Source: Pseudomonas sp. RGM2987
GTDB taxonomy: Bacteria; Pseudomonadota; Gammaproteobacteria; Pseudomonadales; Pseudomonadaceae
Reading direction: 5' to 3'
DNA length: 64,000 nt
Assembly (NCBI RefSeq): GCF_022952855.1
Contig: NZ_JALJDX010000219.1
Coordinates: 1 to 64,000 of the forward strand
Below, in pieces: positions 1 to 8,842 of this stretch. The position numbers and the translations under genes are program-made. Each line of letters starts with the position of its first letter. Within the stretch, counting starts at the first letter, position 1. The notes under the pieces were generated by a model. The model was not told where the DNA came from, ran no database searches, and was given only the letters and a program-made list of their open reading frames with translations.

Positions 1-30
1 TCGATATTGATGTTCCTGACACACCGCTTT

Positions 31-52
31 CGCGAGCAAGCCCGCTCCCACA
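31..52. repeat. REP half-site, family A
   Basis: One arm of the Pseudomonas REP family A (GGGAGCGGGCTTGCTCGCG and its complement). The partner arm, if any, lies before the window start. Confidence 0.75.
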
Positions 53-79
53 GGGGATCACGGTAAGCCGAGAGATCGG

Positions 80-616
80 TTACAAATCCGCTTCCTGCAC
101 CACCCGCACTTTCTCTGCATCCAGTGCATAGGCTGCGCTGGCAAGATCGTTGTCGACCTTTTCAATCTTCAGCGTCCCGGTCACCCACAGCGGTGTGTAG
201 ATGTCGTCGAGCTTCAGGCCCTTGGGGTAGCGCACCAGCACCAGTTGGTTAGGCGGCGGTGGCGGGACGTGGATGCAGGCGCCGGGGTACGGCACCAGGA
301 AGAACAGCGTGCTGCGGCCCTTGGCGTCGGTTTCCAGGGGCACCGGGTAGCCGCCGATGCGGATGTGTTTGTCGTTCATCGACGCCACGGTCTTGGTCGA
401 ATACATCACCGCCGGCAGGCCTTTGCTCTGCTTCAGGCCACCCTTCTCGGTGAAGGTGCCGTTGGCCTCGGGGGAGTTGTGGTCGATTTCGGGCATGGCC
501 TCGAGGGCTTTCTGGTCCGACTTGGGCATCAGTTCGAGCCAGTCGGTTTCCGGCAGTTCGGCGGCATGGGCCAGGCCACCGCTCAACAGAAGAAGGATCA
601 ACACTAGACGGCGCAT
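80..616 (-). CDS. DUF3299 family exported protein
   Basis: I chose the ATG at 616, which gives 178 residues opening with a clear signal peptide (MRRLVLILLLLSGGLAHA, cleavage likely before AELPETDW); an in-frame TTG at 631 would add five residues. The mature part has the PGACIHVPPPPPNQ segment that I associate with DUF3299, a family of periplasmic or lipoprotein-like proteins of unknown function that I recall near ABC-type exporters. No transporter neighbours it here. It is predicted to be exported to the periplasm. The family call is from memory of the motif; the function is unknown. Confidence 0.8.
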   Translation of the reverse strand: MRRLVLILLLLSGGLAHAAELPETDWLELMPKSDQKALEAMPEIDHNSPEANGTFTEKGGLKQSKGLPAVMYSTKTVASMNDKHIRIGGYPVPLETDAKGRSTLFFLVPYPGACIHVPPPPPNQLVLVRYPKGLKLDDIYTPLWVTGTLKIEKVDNDLASAAYALDAEKVRVVQEADL

Positions 617-660
617 GAAAGGGCTCGGCAATGAGAGAGAAGTGAATCGCCGGGCATTCT

Positions 661-691
661 AGCCCCCTGCACGCGCCGCGAGCAGGGGGCT
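661..691. terminator. GC-rich hairpin between two minus-strand genes
   Basis: Perfect 10-bp inverted repeat AGCCCCCTGC / GCAGGGGGCT with an 11-nt loop, just past the stop of the GlsB-type gene. There is no T-run on either side, so it is either a weak terminator or an RNA-stabilising hairpin. Confidence 0.45.
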
Positions 692-705
692 ATGTCGCAT
701 TTGAA

Positions 706-951
706 TCAGTTTCTTTTGATCAGGCCGTAGATCACCAGCAACACGATCGCGCCCACCAGGGCACCGATGAAGCCCGCGCCTTGCCCGGCCTGGTAGATCC
801 CCAGTGCCTGGCCGCCGTAAGTGGCTGCCAGCGAACCGCCGATACCCAGCAGGATGGTCATGATCCAGCCCATGCTGTCATCGCCCGGTTTAAGGAAGCG
901 CGCCAGCAGGCCAACGATCAGGCCGATGAAGATGGTTCCAATGATTCCCAT
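706..951 (-). CDS. GlsB/YeaQ/YmgE family small membrane protein
   Basis: 81 residues from the ATG at 951, preceded by GGGGAA at good spacing. The open frame runs upstream to 1044, but that extension looks non-coding. Three hydrophobic segments (IIGTIFIGLIVGLLARF, the WIMTILLGIGGSLAATYGG stretch, and FIGALVGAIVLLVIYGLI) with the family's typical LARFLKPGDD turn identify the transglycosylase-associated/GlsB family. These inner-membrane proteins are linked to stress or acid responses, but their biochemical role is not settled. It lies downstream of purEK on the same strand and is probably transcribed separately. Confidence 0.88.
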   Translation of the reverse strand: MGIIGTIFIGLIVGLLARFLKPGDDSMGWIMTILLGIGGSLAATYGGQALGIYQAGQGAGFIGALVGAIVLLVIYGLIKRN

Positions 952-1056
952 GGCAATTCCCCGTTCGATTGAGAAGCTTATGCCAAAGCCTAGTCGGGCT
1001 TTGGCACCTTGCCATGAGAGAATCGGGCCGACGAATGGTTCCACCGATGTTTCAGA

Positions 1057-2142
1057 TTATTGCTCGGCGATCAGCGTCTCGACCTTGATGATCTGCTGGG
1101 CCAGGGTCGCCCGGTCAGCGCAGCGCAGGTTGGCGTGACCGACCTTGCGCCCGGCCTTGAACGCCTTGCCGTAGTGGTGCAGATGGCAGTCGGCGATTGC
1201 CACGACTTTCTCGGTGTCCGGGACTTTGCCGATGAAGTTGAGCATCGCGCTTTCACCAACCTTGGCGGTCGAGCCCAGCGGCAGCCCGGCCACCGCCCGC
1301 AGGTGGTTTTCAAACTGGCTGCATTCGGCGCCTTCGGTGGTCCAGTGCCCGGAGTTGTGCACCCGCGGCGCGATTTCGTTGGCCTTGAGGCCGCCGTCCA
1401 CTTCAAAGAATTCGAACGCCATCACGCCGACATAATCGAGCTGCTTGAGCACCCGGCTCGAATAATCTTCGGCCAGGGCCTGCAACGGATGGTCGGTGCT
1501 GGCGACGGACAGCTTGAGGATGCCGTCCTTGTGGGTATTGTGCACCAGCGGGTAGAAGCGGATTTCACCGTCGCGAGCGCGCACGGCGATCAGCGAGACT
1601 TCCCCGGTGAACGGTACGAAGCCTTCCAACAGGCAGGCCACGCTGCCCAGTTCGGCGAAGGTGCCGACCACATCTTCAGGGTTGCGCAGGACTTTCTGGC
1701 CCTTGCCGTCATAACCCAGGGTGCGGGTCTTGAGCACTGCCGGCAGGCCGATAGCGGCAACAGCGGCGTCGAGATCGGCTTGGGATTGGATGTCGGCGAA
1801 GGCTGGGGTGGGAATGCCCAGGTCCTTGAACATGTTCTTTTCGAACCAGCGGTCACGGGCGATGCGCAAGGCTTCGGCGCTGGGGTAGACCGGGACGAAC
1901 TGCGACAGGAAGGCCACGGTTTCGGCCGGGACGCTTTCAAATTCGAAAGTCACCAGATCGACTTCATCGGCCAGCTGGCGCAAGTGATCCTGGTCACCGT
2001 AGTCGGCCCGCAGGTGCTCGCCCAGGGCGGCAGCACAGGCATCCGGCGCAGGGTCCAGGAAGGCGAAGTTCATCCCCAGCGGCGTACCCGCCAGGGCCAA
2101 CATGCGACCCAACTGGCCGCCACCGATTACACCGATCTTCAT
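1057..2142 (-). CDS. purK: 5-(carboxyamino)imidazole ribonucleotide synthase PurK
   Basis: 361 residues, the normal PurK length. The N-terminus is a Rossmann-type GVIGGGQLGRMLALAG, followed by an ATP-grasp core (residues about 100-280, with TRTLGYDGKGQ and the EEF-like FEFFEVDGGLKANEIAPRVHNSGH segment) and a C-terminal extension. PurK carboxylates AIR to N5-CAIR using ATP and bicarbonate in purine synthesis; PurE, directly upstream, converts the product to CAIR. Only 12 bp separate purE and purK, so they form an operon. Cytoplasmic. Confidence 0.97.
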   Translation of the reverse strand: MKIGVIGGGQLGRMLALAGTPLGMNFAFLDPAPDACAAALGEHLRADYGDQDHLRQLADEVDLVTFEFESVPAETVAFLSQFVPVYPSAEALRIARDRWFEKNMFKDLGIPTPAFADIQSQADLDAAVAAIGLPAVLKTRTLGYDGKGQKVLRNPEDVVGTFAELGSVACLLEGFVPFTGEVSLIAVRARDGEIRFYPLVHNTHKDGILKLSVASTDHPLQALAEDYSSRVLKQLDYVGVMAFEFFEVDGGLKANEIAPRVHNSGHWTTEGAECSQFENHLRAVAGLPLGSTAKVGESAMLNFIGKVPDTEKVVAIADCHLHHYGKAFKAGRKVGHANLRCADRATLAQQIIKVETLIAEQ

Positions 2143-2154
2143 TCGTCAACAACC

Positions 2155-2646
2155 TCAGGCAATGCGTGGGTCTGGATTGTCCAGGACGCTGTCTGTCTGC
2201 TCAGCGCGGAATTTTTTCAGCACGGTATGAAATTGCGGATGCTTGGCGCCCAGGATGCTCGCCGACAGCAGGGCCGCGTTGATCGCACCGGCCTTGCCGA
2301 TGGCCAGGGTCGCGACCGGGATGCCGGCCGGCATCTGCACGATCGACAGCAGCGAATCGACGCCCGAAAGCATCGACGACTGCACCGGCACGCCCAGCAC
2401 CGGCAGGTGGGTCTTGGCCGCACACATGCCTGGCAGGTGGGCCGCGCCACCGGCACCGGCGATGATCACCTCGATCCCGCGGGCCTCGGCTTCTTCGGCG
2501 TACTGGAACAGCAGGTCCGGGGTGCGGTGGGCGGAAACCACTTTCACCTCGTACGGGATGCCGAGCTTTTCCAGCATATCGGCGGTGTGGCTAAGGGTGG
2601 ACCAGTCGGACTTGGAGCCCATGATCACGCCAACCAATGCACTCAT
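2155..2646 (-). CDS. purE: N5-carboxyaminoimidazole ribonucleotide mutase PurE
   Basis: 163 residues from the ATG at 2646 (an in-frame TTG lies one codon earlier). The class I PurE signature is present: MGSKSDW near the start, VSAHRTPD, and GAGGAAHLPGM. It rearranges N5-CAIR to CAIR in purine synthesis, forming an octameric cytoplasmic enzyme. It is the first gene of a purE-purK operon. The roughly 110-nt leader carries an intrinsic terminator about 40 nt before the start codon, so expression may be set by attenuation. Confidence 0.97.
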   Translation of the reverse strand: MSALVGVIMGSKSDWSTLSHTADMLEKLGIPYEVKVVSAHRTPDLLFQYAEEAEARGIEVIIAGAGGAAHLPGMCAAKTHLPVLGVPVQSSMLSGVDSLLSIVQMPAGIPVATLAIGKAGAINAALLSASILGAKHPQFHTVLKKFRAEQTDSVLDNPDPRIA

Positions 2647-2684
2647 CAATGTGCCTCTTCTCTCTGGGCGCCCGCAGGCGCGTC

Positions 2685-2726
2685 AAAAAACAACAAGCCA
2701 CGCGGGAAACCGGCGTGGCTTGTTGT
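2685..2726 (-). terminator. Intrinsic terminator inside the purE leader (possible attenuator)
   Basis: Read on the minus strand, a 13-bp perfect stem (CAACAAGCCACGC with GCGTGGCTTGTTG, 2691-2703 and 2713-2725) is followed at once by a run of six T. It lies between the likely purE promoter and the purE start. It can end either an upstream transcript or, as an attenuator, the purEK transcript itself. Confidence 0.7.
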
Positions 2727-2764
2727 ACGAATAATGGCCGATTTGGACCGGCCGAAGGCCGCGC

Positions 2765-2770
2765 AGTATA
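2765..2770 (-). promoter_or_regulatory. purE: Probable -10 box of the purEK promoter
   Basis: TATACT on the minus strand, upstream of the leader terminator. The -35 region is a poor match. Just downstream, 2750-2760 holds a short GGCC-TTC-GGCC hairpin at the predicted 5' end of the transcript. Confidence 0.4.
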
Positions 2771-2875
2771 CCGCAATGAAGCAGATAAACAGCCCCTGTC
2801 GCGACCATCTGTCATTTGCGGTTAAACGGCGGTTTTATTGACCCGAAGGTCAGCGAAAGCACACCTCAATTCCCC

Positions 2876-2964
2876 TGTGGGAGCGGGCTTGCTCGCGAAA
2901 GCGGTGTATCAGCAAAGCAATCGTCGACTGACAAGCCGTATTCGCGAGCAAGCCCGCTCCCACA
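2876..2964. repeat. REP pair, family A (inverted)
   Basis: Two arms of the GGGAGCGGGCTTGCTCGCG repeat in head-to-head inverted orientation, about 45 bp apart, between purE and the LysR gene. Confidence 0.9.
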
Positions 2965-3027
2965 TTGGGTCCTGGGTGCTCACAAATACTGCGTCCAACC
3001 ACACTCCCACAGGGTTACGTTTCGTTA

Positions 3028-3945
3028 TCAAGAATGGGTGACGCCCTGTGCCACCCCGCCCTCGAGCTTGCGCCACAGCAACCGCACATTGGCCTTGCGC
3101 ACCAGGGCGCAGCGGTACAGGCGGATCTCCAGCGGCACGTGCCACTGCGCGCCGCCGCAGATCACCAGTTCGCCTCGGGCCAGTTCGGCGCGCACGCTCA
3201 GGTGCGGCACCCAGGCGATACCGAGGCCTTCCAGGGCCATGCTTTTCAGGCTGTCGGCCATGGCCGTCTCGTAGACCGTGGTAAACCGCAGCGCTCGCTG
3301 GCGCAACAACTGGTTGACCGAACGCCCGAGGAACGCCCCGGCGCTGTAGGCCAGCAATGGCACGCTGGCTTCGCCTTCGAGATCGAACAGCGGTTTGCCG
3401 TCGGCATCGGCGGCGCAGACCGGGAGCATTTCGGTCTGGCCCAGGTGCAGGGACGGGAAAATCTCCGGGTCCATCTGCATTGCCGAATCCGGATCGTAGA
3501 AGGCCAGCATCAGGTCGCAACCGCCTTCACGCAGGGCGTGCACGGCATCGCCGACGTTGGTCGCCACCAGCCGTGTGGCGATGTTCATCCCTTCGTTGCG
3601 CAATTGCGCGATCCAGCGTGGGAAAAAACCCAGCGCCAGAGAGTGCGCGGCCGCCACCTGGATCACCTCGCCCTGCCCGCCTTCCAGGTGATGCAAATGA
3701 CGCAGCACTTCACCCAACTGCTCGACCACCGTGCGCGCCGTCACCAGGAACAACTGCCCCGCCGCCGTCAGCTCGATCGGCGTGCGGGAACGGTTGACCA
3801 AGGTCAGGCCCAGCGCCGCCTCAAGGCTGCGGATGCGTCGGCTGAACGCCGGCTGCGTCACGAAGCGCCGTTCGGCCGCCTGGGAGAAACTCCGAGTCGC
3901 GGCCAAGGCGCTGAAGTCCTCGAGCCACTTGCTTTCAAGATTCAT
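3028..3945 (-). CDS. LysR-family regulator, HypT/YjiE-like, divergent from aspA
   Basis: 305 residues from the ATG at 3945, which has GGAGG just upstream; the frame extends to 3975. The N-terminal winged helix (WLEDFSALAATRSFSQAAERR, then QPAFSRRIRSLE) resembles E. coli YjiE/HypT, a hypochlorite-responsive LysR protein, more than typical LysR members. The rest is the two-lobed effector domain. It faces aspA across 176 bp, the same pairing I recall in P. aeruginosa, so it may regulate aspA, itself, or an oxidative-stress regulon. The HypT assignment rests on N-terminal resemblance only. Confidence 0.9.
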   Translation of the reverse strand: MNLESKWLEDFSALAATRSFSQAAERRFVTQPAFSRRIRSLEAALGLTLVNRSRTPIELTAAGQLFLVTARTVVEQLGEVLRHLHHLEGGQGEVIQVAAAHSLALGFFPRWIAQLRNEGMNIATRLVATNVGDAVHALREGGCDLMLAFYDPDSAMQMDPEIFPSLHLGQTEMLPVCAADADGKPLFDLEGEASVPLLAYSAGAFLGRSVNQLLRQRALRFTTVYETAMADSLKSMALEGLGIAWVPHLSVRAELARGELVICGGAQWHVPLEIRLYRCALVRKANVRLLWRKLEGGVAQGVTHS

Positions 3946-4121
3946 ACATCCTCCCGACGCACCAAAACAGGTCACACGTTCGCCGCACCGTCGGCGTCAC
4001 ACCGGCATTATGCCGAATCTGCATAGGCCAGTGTTTAACAGCATTGGCCCAAATTTTTATCCAGGCCTAGGATTCACAGCGTTCCGGCTCAGACCGGGTC
4101 CTTATCGAGATGATTTCTATC

Positions 4122-5546
4122 ATGTCCTCCGCTGCATCTTTCCGCACAGAAAAAGACCTGCTTGGCGTACTCGAAGTACCGGCTCAAGCGTACTACGGCA
4201 TCCAGACCCTGCGAGCGGTGAACAACTTCCGTCTCTCCGGCGTCCCGATCTCGCATTACCCCAAGCTGGTAGTCGGCCTGGCCATGGTCAAGCAAGCCGC
4301 CGCTGATGCCAACCGCGAGCTGGGCCAGCTCAGCGAAGCCAAGCACGCAGCCATCAGCGAAGCCTGTGCACGATTGATCCGCGGCGATTTCCACGAAGAA
4401 TTCGTGGTGGACATGATCCAGGGCGGCGCCGGCACGTCGACCAACATGAATGCCAACGAAGTCATCGCCAACATCGCGCTGGAGGCCATGGGCCACCAGA
4501 AAGGCGAGTACCAGTACCTGCACCCCAACAACGACGTGAACATGGCGCAGTCCACCAACGACGCCTACCCGACCGCGATCCGCCTGGGTCTGCTGCTGGG
4601 TCACGATGCGTTGCTGGCCAGCCTCGACAGCCTGATCCAGTCGTTCGCCGCCAAGGGTGAAGAATTCAGCCACGTCCTGAAAATGGGCCGTACCCAGCTG
4701 CAAGACGCCGTGCCGATGACCCTCGGCCAGGAATTCCGCGCCTTCGCCACCACCCTGAGCGAAGACCTGGCGCGCCTGAAGACCCTGGCGCCTGAGCTGC
4801 TGACCGAAGTGAACCTGGGCGGCACTGCCATCGGCACCGGCATCAACGCCGACCCGCGCTACCAAGCCCTGGCCGTGCAGCGCCTGGCGACCATCAGCGG
4901 CCAGCCGCTGGTCCCGGCCGCCGACCTGATCGAAGCCACCTCCGACATGGGCGCCTTCGTGCTGTTCTCCGGCATGCTCAAGCGCACTGCGGTCAAGCTG
5001 TCGAAGATCTGCAATGACCTGCGCCTGCTGTCCAGCGGCCCGCGCACCGGCATCAACGAAATCAACCTGCCGGCCCGCCAGCCAGGCAGTTCGATCATGC
5101 CCGGCAAGGTCAACCCGGTGATCCCGGAAGCGGTCAACCAGGTGGCGTTCCAGATCATCGGCAACGACCTGGCCCTGACCATTGCGGCCGAAGGCGGCCA
5201 GCTGCAACTGAACGTGATGGAGCCGCTGATCGCCTTCAAGATCTTCGACTCGATCCGCCTGCTGCAACGGGCCATGGACATGCTGCGCGAGCACTGCATC
5301 GTCGGCATCACCGCCAACGAAGCGCGCTGCCGCGAATTGGTCGAGCACTCCATCGGCCTGGTCACTGCGCTGAACCCGTACATCGGCTATGAGAATGCCA
5401 CCCGCATCGCCCGTGTTGCCCTGGAAAGCGGCCGCGGCGTGCTGGAACTGGTGCGCGAGGAAGGCTTGCTCGACGACGCCATGCTCGACGACATCCTGCG
5501 CCCCGAAAACATGATTGCTCCGCGTCTGGTCCCGCTCAAAGCGTGA
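4122..5546 (+). CDS. aspA: Aspartate ammonia-lyase
   Basis: 474 residues from the ATG at 4122; another in-frame ATG at 4110 has no better ribosome binding site. It is a fumarase/aspartase superfamily member: GTSTNMNANEVIAN, the TND motif, and the SSIMPGKVNPVIPEAVNQV signature loop with the catalytic serine. It interconverts aspartate with fumarate plus ammonia in the cytoplasm. A strong terminator follows 54 bp after the stop. The AGCS symporter and asparaginase downstream suggest a local theme of amino-acid use, though each appears separately transcribed. Confidence 0.96.
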   Translation: MSSAASFRTEKDLLGVLEVPAQAYYGIQTLRAVNNFRLSGVPISHYPKLVVGLAMVKQAAADANRELGQLSEAKHAAISEACARLIRGDFHEEFVVDMIQGGAGTSTNMNANEVIANIALEAMGHQKGEYQYLHPNNDVNMAQSTNDAYPTAIRLGLLLGHDALLASLDSLIQSFAAKGEEFSHVLKMGRTQLQDAVPMTLGQEFRAFATTLSEDLARLKTLAPELLTEVNLGGTAIGTGINADPRYQALAVQRLATISGQPLVPAADLIEATSDMGAFVLFSGMLKRTAVKLSKICNDLRLLSSGPRTGINEINLPARQPGSSIMPGKVNPVIPEAVNQVAFQIIGNDLALTIAAEGGQLQLNVMEPLIAFKIFDSIRLLQRAMDMLREHCIVGITANEARCRELVEHSIGLVTALNPYIGYENATRIARVALESGRGVLELVREEGLLDDAMLDDILRPENMIAPRLVPLKA

Positions 5547-5600
5547 TCGACGCAACCATTGCTCACCAGGTCGAGGGACTAGACACCTCTCACCTTTTGA

Positions 5601-5636
5601 GGGCTTGGGGGACTGGTTCCCCAAGCCCTTTTTTTT
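5601..5636 (+). terminator. Rho-independent terminator after aspA
   Basis: GGGCTTGGGG and CCCCAAGCCC form a perfect 10-bp stem with an 8-nt loop, followed by eight T. This is a textbook intrinsic terminator. Confidence 0.93.
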
Positions 5637-5676
5637 AACTGACGCGAGGCTGAAGAACAGTCTGGAGCCGAAGAAA

Positions 5677-5765
5677 TGTGGGAGCGGGCTTGCTCGCGAA
5701 TGCGGTGTATCAGCCACGGTAATGTCGTCTGGCACAACGCATTCGCGAGCAAGCCCGCTCCCACA
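5677..5765. repeat. REP pair, family A (inverted)
   Basis: Two inverted family A arms about 45 bp apart. The 300 bp that follow (5766-6066) hold no gene that I can support, only the promoter and leader region of the symporter, with a possible -10 box (TATAGT) near 5873. Confidence 0.9.
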
Positions 5766-6066
5766 AAAAAGCGGTTCCACACAAGCCTGGTAATGGAAAA
5801 CCAGGTGCTTCAAATGGGTCCGTTTCGTCGGACGCACCACAACCGTGCAGACGGGCACCGCACTGATCGGTATAGTGCCGCCCCTCTTCGCGTGAGCGGT
5901 CGTCGGTAACGAGGCCAAACACATGCGAAACCCGAACTAATAACAAACCCGCGAAGTGGACCGGGACGAAACATCGCCTCGCCTATCGTGTCGCTCGCCG
6001 ACCGATGTAACGCGATGTTTCCAAATGGCCAGTATTTGCTTAAACAAAAAACAGCGAGGAATACTC

Positions 6067-7518
6067 ATGCTCGAAGTCATCAACGACTTCCTCTCAGGGA
6101 AAGTGCTGATCGTGCTCATTGTCGGGCTCGGTGGCTACTTCACGATCCGCTCGCGTTTCGTCCAGTTCCGTCATTTCTTCCACATGTTCACGGTGTTCCG
6201 TGACAGCCTCAGAAGCAGCGCCGGCCAGCTCAGCTCCTTCCAGGCTCTGATGCTCAGCCTCGCCGGTCGCGTCGGCGCGGGCAACATTGCCGGTGTCGGT
6301 ATCGCCGTGACCCTCGGTGGGCCCGGTGCAGTGTTCTGGATGTGGGTGACCGCGCTGGTCGGCATGTCCAGCAGCTTCTTCGAATGCTCCCTCGGCCAGC
6401 TCTACAAGCGCTGCGACTCCGAAGGCCAGTACCGTGGCGGCCCGTCCTACTACATCCAGCACGGTCTGCAGAAGCGCTGGCTGGGCATGATCATGGCCTT
6501 CCTGCTGCTGATCACCTTCGGCTTCGCCTTCAACGGCCTGCAAGCCCACGCCGTCACCCACTCGCTGAACAACGCCTTCGGCCTCGACACCACCTACACC
6601 GGCCTGGGCCTGGCGGTGCTGCTGGGCCTGGTGTTCATCGGCGGGATCAAGCGCATCGCCAAGGTTGCCGACCTGCTGGTACCGGTCAAGACCCTGGTGT
6701 ACATCGGCGTAACCATCTACGTGATCGTGCTGCAGTTCGACCACGTACCGGCCATGCTGGCGACCATCGTCAAGAGCGCCTTCGGCCTCGACCAGGCGTT
6801 CGGCGGCCTGATCGGCAGCGCCATCGTCATGGGCGTCAAGCGCGGCGTCTTCGCCAACGAAGCCGGCCTGGGCAGTGCGCCTAACGTCGCCGCCGTAGCG
6901 TCGGTCGAGCACCCGGTTGCACAGGGCGTGGTACAGGCGTTCAGCGTGTTCCTCGATACCTTCGTGATCTGCACCTGCACCGCGTTGCTGATCCTGCTGT
7001 CGGGCTTCTACACCCCGGGTTTCGAAGGCGACGGCATTGCCCTGACCCAGAACTCCCTGGCGGCCGTAGTGGGCGACTGGGGCCGGATGTTCATCTCCGT
7101 GGCCCTGGCGCTGTTCGTATTCACCTCGATCCTCTACAACTACTACCTGGGCGAGAACAACCTGCGCTTCATGCTCGGTGAAAATCGCAAAGCACTTATC
7201 GCCTACCGCGCCTTGGTCCTGGCCCTGATCTTCTGGGGTGCTATCGAGAACCTCAGCACCGTGTTCGCCTTCGCCGACATCACCATGACGCTGCTGGCGT
7301 TCGTCAACCTGATTGCGCTGTTCCTGCTGTTCAAGGTCGGCATGCGCATCCTGCGTGACTACGATGACCAGCGTTCGGCCGGCATCAAGGTTCCGGTCTT
7401 CGATTCCAGCAAGTTCCCGGACCTTGACCTGGACCGCAACGCCTGGCCAGCCAACCCGTCGGCACCGGCTGCCAAGCCTGAAGCCGCCCCGGCGGGCGTG
7501 GCCGCAGCGCAACGCTGA
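6067..7518 (+). CDS. AGCS family sodium:alanine/glycine symporter
   Basis: 483 residues from the ATG at 6067, preceded by AGCGAGGA; the frame is open from 5956. It has about 11 hydrophobic segments and the AGCS signature GAGNIAGVGIAVTLGGPGAVFWMW, followed by a conserved ANEAGLGSAPNVAAVASV stretch. The family imports alanine or glycine with sodium across the inner membrane. The C-terminal 25 residues are a soluble Ala/Pro-rich tail, which looks dispensable. The asparaginase gene begins 120 bp downstream, and the two could share a transcript. Confidence 0.93.
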   Translation: MLEVINDFLSGKVLIVLIVGLGGYFTIRSRFVQFRHFFHMFTVFRDSLRSSAGQLSSFQALMLSLAGRVGAGNIAGVGIAVTLGGPGAVFWMWVTALVGMSSSFFECSLGQLYKRCDSEGQYRGGPSYYIQHGLQKRWLGMIMAFLLLITFGFAFNGLQAHAVTHSLNNAFGLDTTYTGLGLAVLLGLVFIGGIKRIAKVADLLVPVKTLVYIGVTIYVIVLQFDHVPAMLATIVKSAFGLDQAFGGLIGSAIVMGVKRGVFANEAGLGSAPNVAAVASVEHPVAQGVVQAFSVFLDTFVICTCTALLILLSGFYTPGFEGDGIALTQNSLAAVVGDWGRMFISVALALFVFTSILYNYYLGENNLRFMLGENRKALIAYRALVLALIFWGAIENLSTVFAFADITMTLLAFVNLIALFLLFKVGMRILRDYDDQRSAGIKVPVFDSSKFPDLDLDRNAWPANPSAPAAKPEAAPAGVAAAQR

Positions 7519-7638
7519 TCCTTGAAAACCGGGCGCATCCCCTGCGCCCGGCGTGACACAACGCAAGGTCGGCGTCATGCTCGACCTTACGTTGGCCCCG
7601 CTCGACCGAGCGGCCGTTTCCATCCCCGGAGAACGACC

Positions 7639-8643
7639 ATGAATCCCTCGACCTACCCTGCCGCCCAGCACGTCATGGTGCTCTACACCGGCGGTACCAT
7701 CGGTATGCAGGCCAGCGCCAACGGCCTGGCCCCGGCGTCCGGTTTCGAAGCGCGGATGCGCGATTACCTGCTCAGCCAACCCGAACTCGCCGTCCCGCAA
7801 TGGCGCTTTCGGGAAATGTCGCCGCTGATCGACAGCGCCAACATGACCCCGGCCTACTGGCAGCAACTGCGCGAAGCGGTGGTCGATGCCGTGGACGTGC
7901 AAGGTTGCGACAGCGTGCTGATCCTGCACGGCACCGACACCCTGGCCTACAGCGCGGCGGCTATGAGTTTCCAACTGCTGGGCCTGCATGCGCGGGTGTG
8001 CTTCACCGGTTCGATGCTGCCGGCCGGCGTGACCGACAGCGACGCCTGGGAAAACCTCAGCGGCGCGCTGGTCGCCCTCGGCCAAGGCCTGGCGCCGGGC
8101 GTGCACCTGTATTTCCACGGTGAGCTACTGGCGCCGACCCGCTGCGCGAAAGTGCGCAGCTTCGGTCGTCATCCGTTCAAGCGCCTGGAGCGTCAGGGCG
8201 GCGGCGCCAAGGCGTCATCCCTGCCAGTACAGTTGAACTACAACCAGCCCAAGCAGCTGGCGAACGTCGCGGCGCTGCCGCTGTTTCCCGGCATCAGCGC
8301 CGAGATTCTCGATGGCCTGTTAGGCAGCGGTGTCCGTGGGCTGGTGCTGGAATGCTACGGCAGCGGCACCGGGCCGAGCGACAACCCGGCTTTCCTCGCC
8401 AGCCTGGCGCGGGCACGGGACAACGGCGTGGTGGTCGTGGCAGTGACGCAATGCCATGAAGGGGGTGTCGAGCTGGACGTCTACGAGGCCGGCAGCCGTC
8501 TTCGCGGGGTCGGCGTGCTGTCCGGTGGCGGCATGACCCGCGAGGCGGCGTTCGGCAAATTGCAGGCGTTGATTGGCGCCGGGCTACCGGTGGAAGAGGT
8601 CCGGCGGCTGGTTGAGCTGGATTTGTGTGGGGAACTGGTCTGA
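7639..8643 (+). CDS. Asparaginase (cytoplasmic type)
   Basis: 334 residues from the ATG at 7639, after GGAG; no signal peptide. Both asparaginase motifs are intact: YTGGTIGM (residues 16-23, nucleophile Thr in TGGT) and H97-G-T-D-T with the second catalytic Thr/Asp pair. It hydrolyses asparagine to aspartate and ammonia, feeding the aspartase encoded upstream. The lack of a signal sequence favours the type I enzyme over the periplasmic type II form. Whether glutamine is also used cannot be told from the sequence. Confidence 0.93.
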   Translation: MNPSTYPAAQHVMVLYTGGTIGMQASANGLAPASGFEARMRDYLLSQPELAVPQWRFREMSPLIDSANMTPAYWQQLREAVVDAVDVQGCDSVLILHGTDTLAYSAAAMSFQLLGLHARVCFTGSMLPAGVTDSDAWENLSGALVALGQGLAPGVHLYFHGELLAPTRCAKVRSFGRHPFKRLERQGGGAKASSLPVQLNYNQPKQLANVAALPLFPGISAEILDGLLGSGVRGLVLECYGSGTGPSDNPAFLASLARARDNGVVVVAVTQCHEGGVELDVYEAGSRLRGVGVLSGGGMTREAAFGKLQALIGAGLPVEEVRRLVELDLCGELV

Positions 8644-8660
8644 GGCAGGCCCGTAACCTG

Positions 8661-8768
8661 GTGGCGAGGGAGCTTGCTCCCGCTCGGGCGCGTAGCGGCC
8701 GCTAATGTTGGGAGCGCTTCGCACTGGTGCGCCAGCCCGGTCCAGCGGGAGCAAGCTCCCTCGCCACA
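8661..8768. repeat. REP pair, family B (inverted)
   Basis: Family B arms (GGCGAGGGAGCTTGCTCCCG and complement) in inverted orientation, with a GCTTCGCAC-type loop segment. The AraC frame stays open through it, so the longer open frame from 8705 is an artefact of the repeat. Confidence 0.9.
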
Positions 8769-8842
8769 GAAGAGGTACGTGCCTGAGCAGTCGGGCATAT
8801 AACTTGCTCCACCTCCAGCCTCCCCCAAGGCTGGAAACGGAC

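Noticed and set aside
1060..2841. 593-codon plus-strand open frame opposite purK/purE
   Set aside because: It is antisense to two well-supported genes and shows no motif; long antisense frames are normal in GC-rich Pseudomonas genes.
4089..5924. 611-codon minus-strand open frame opposite aspA
   Set aside because: Shadow of aspA; runs through a terminator and a REP.
6094..8118. 674-codon minus-strand open frame opposite the symporter and asparaginase genes
   Set aside because: Spans two sense genes, with low-complexity His/Gln/Asp content typical of shadows.
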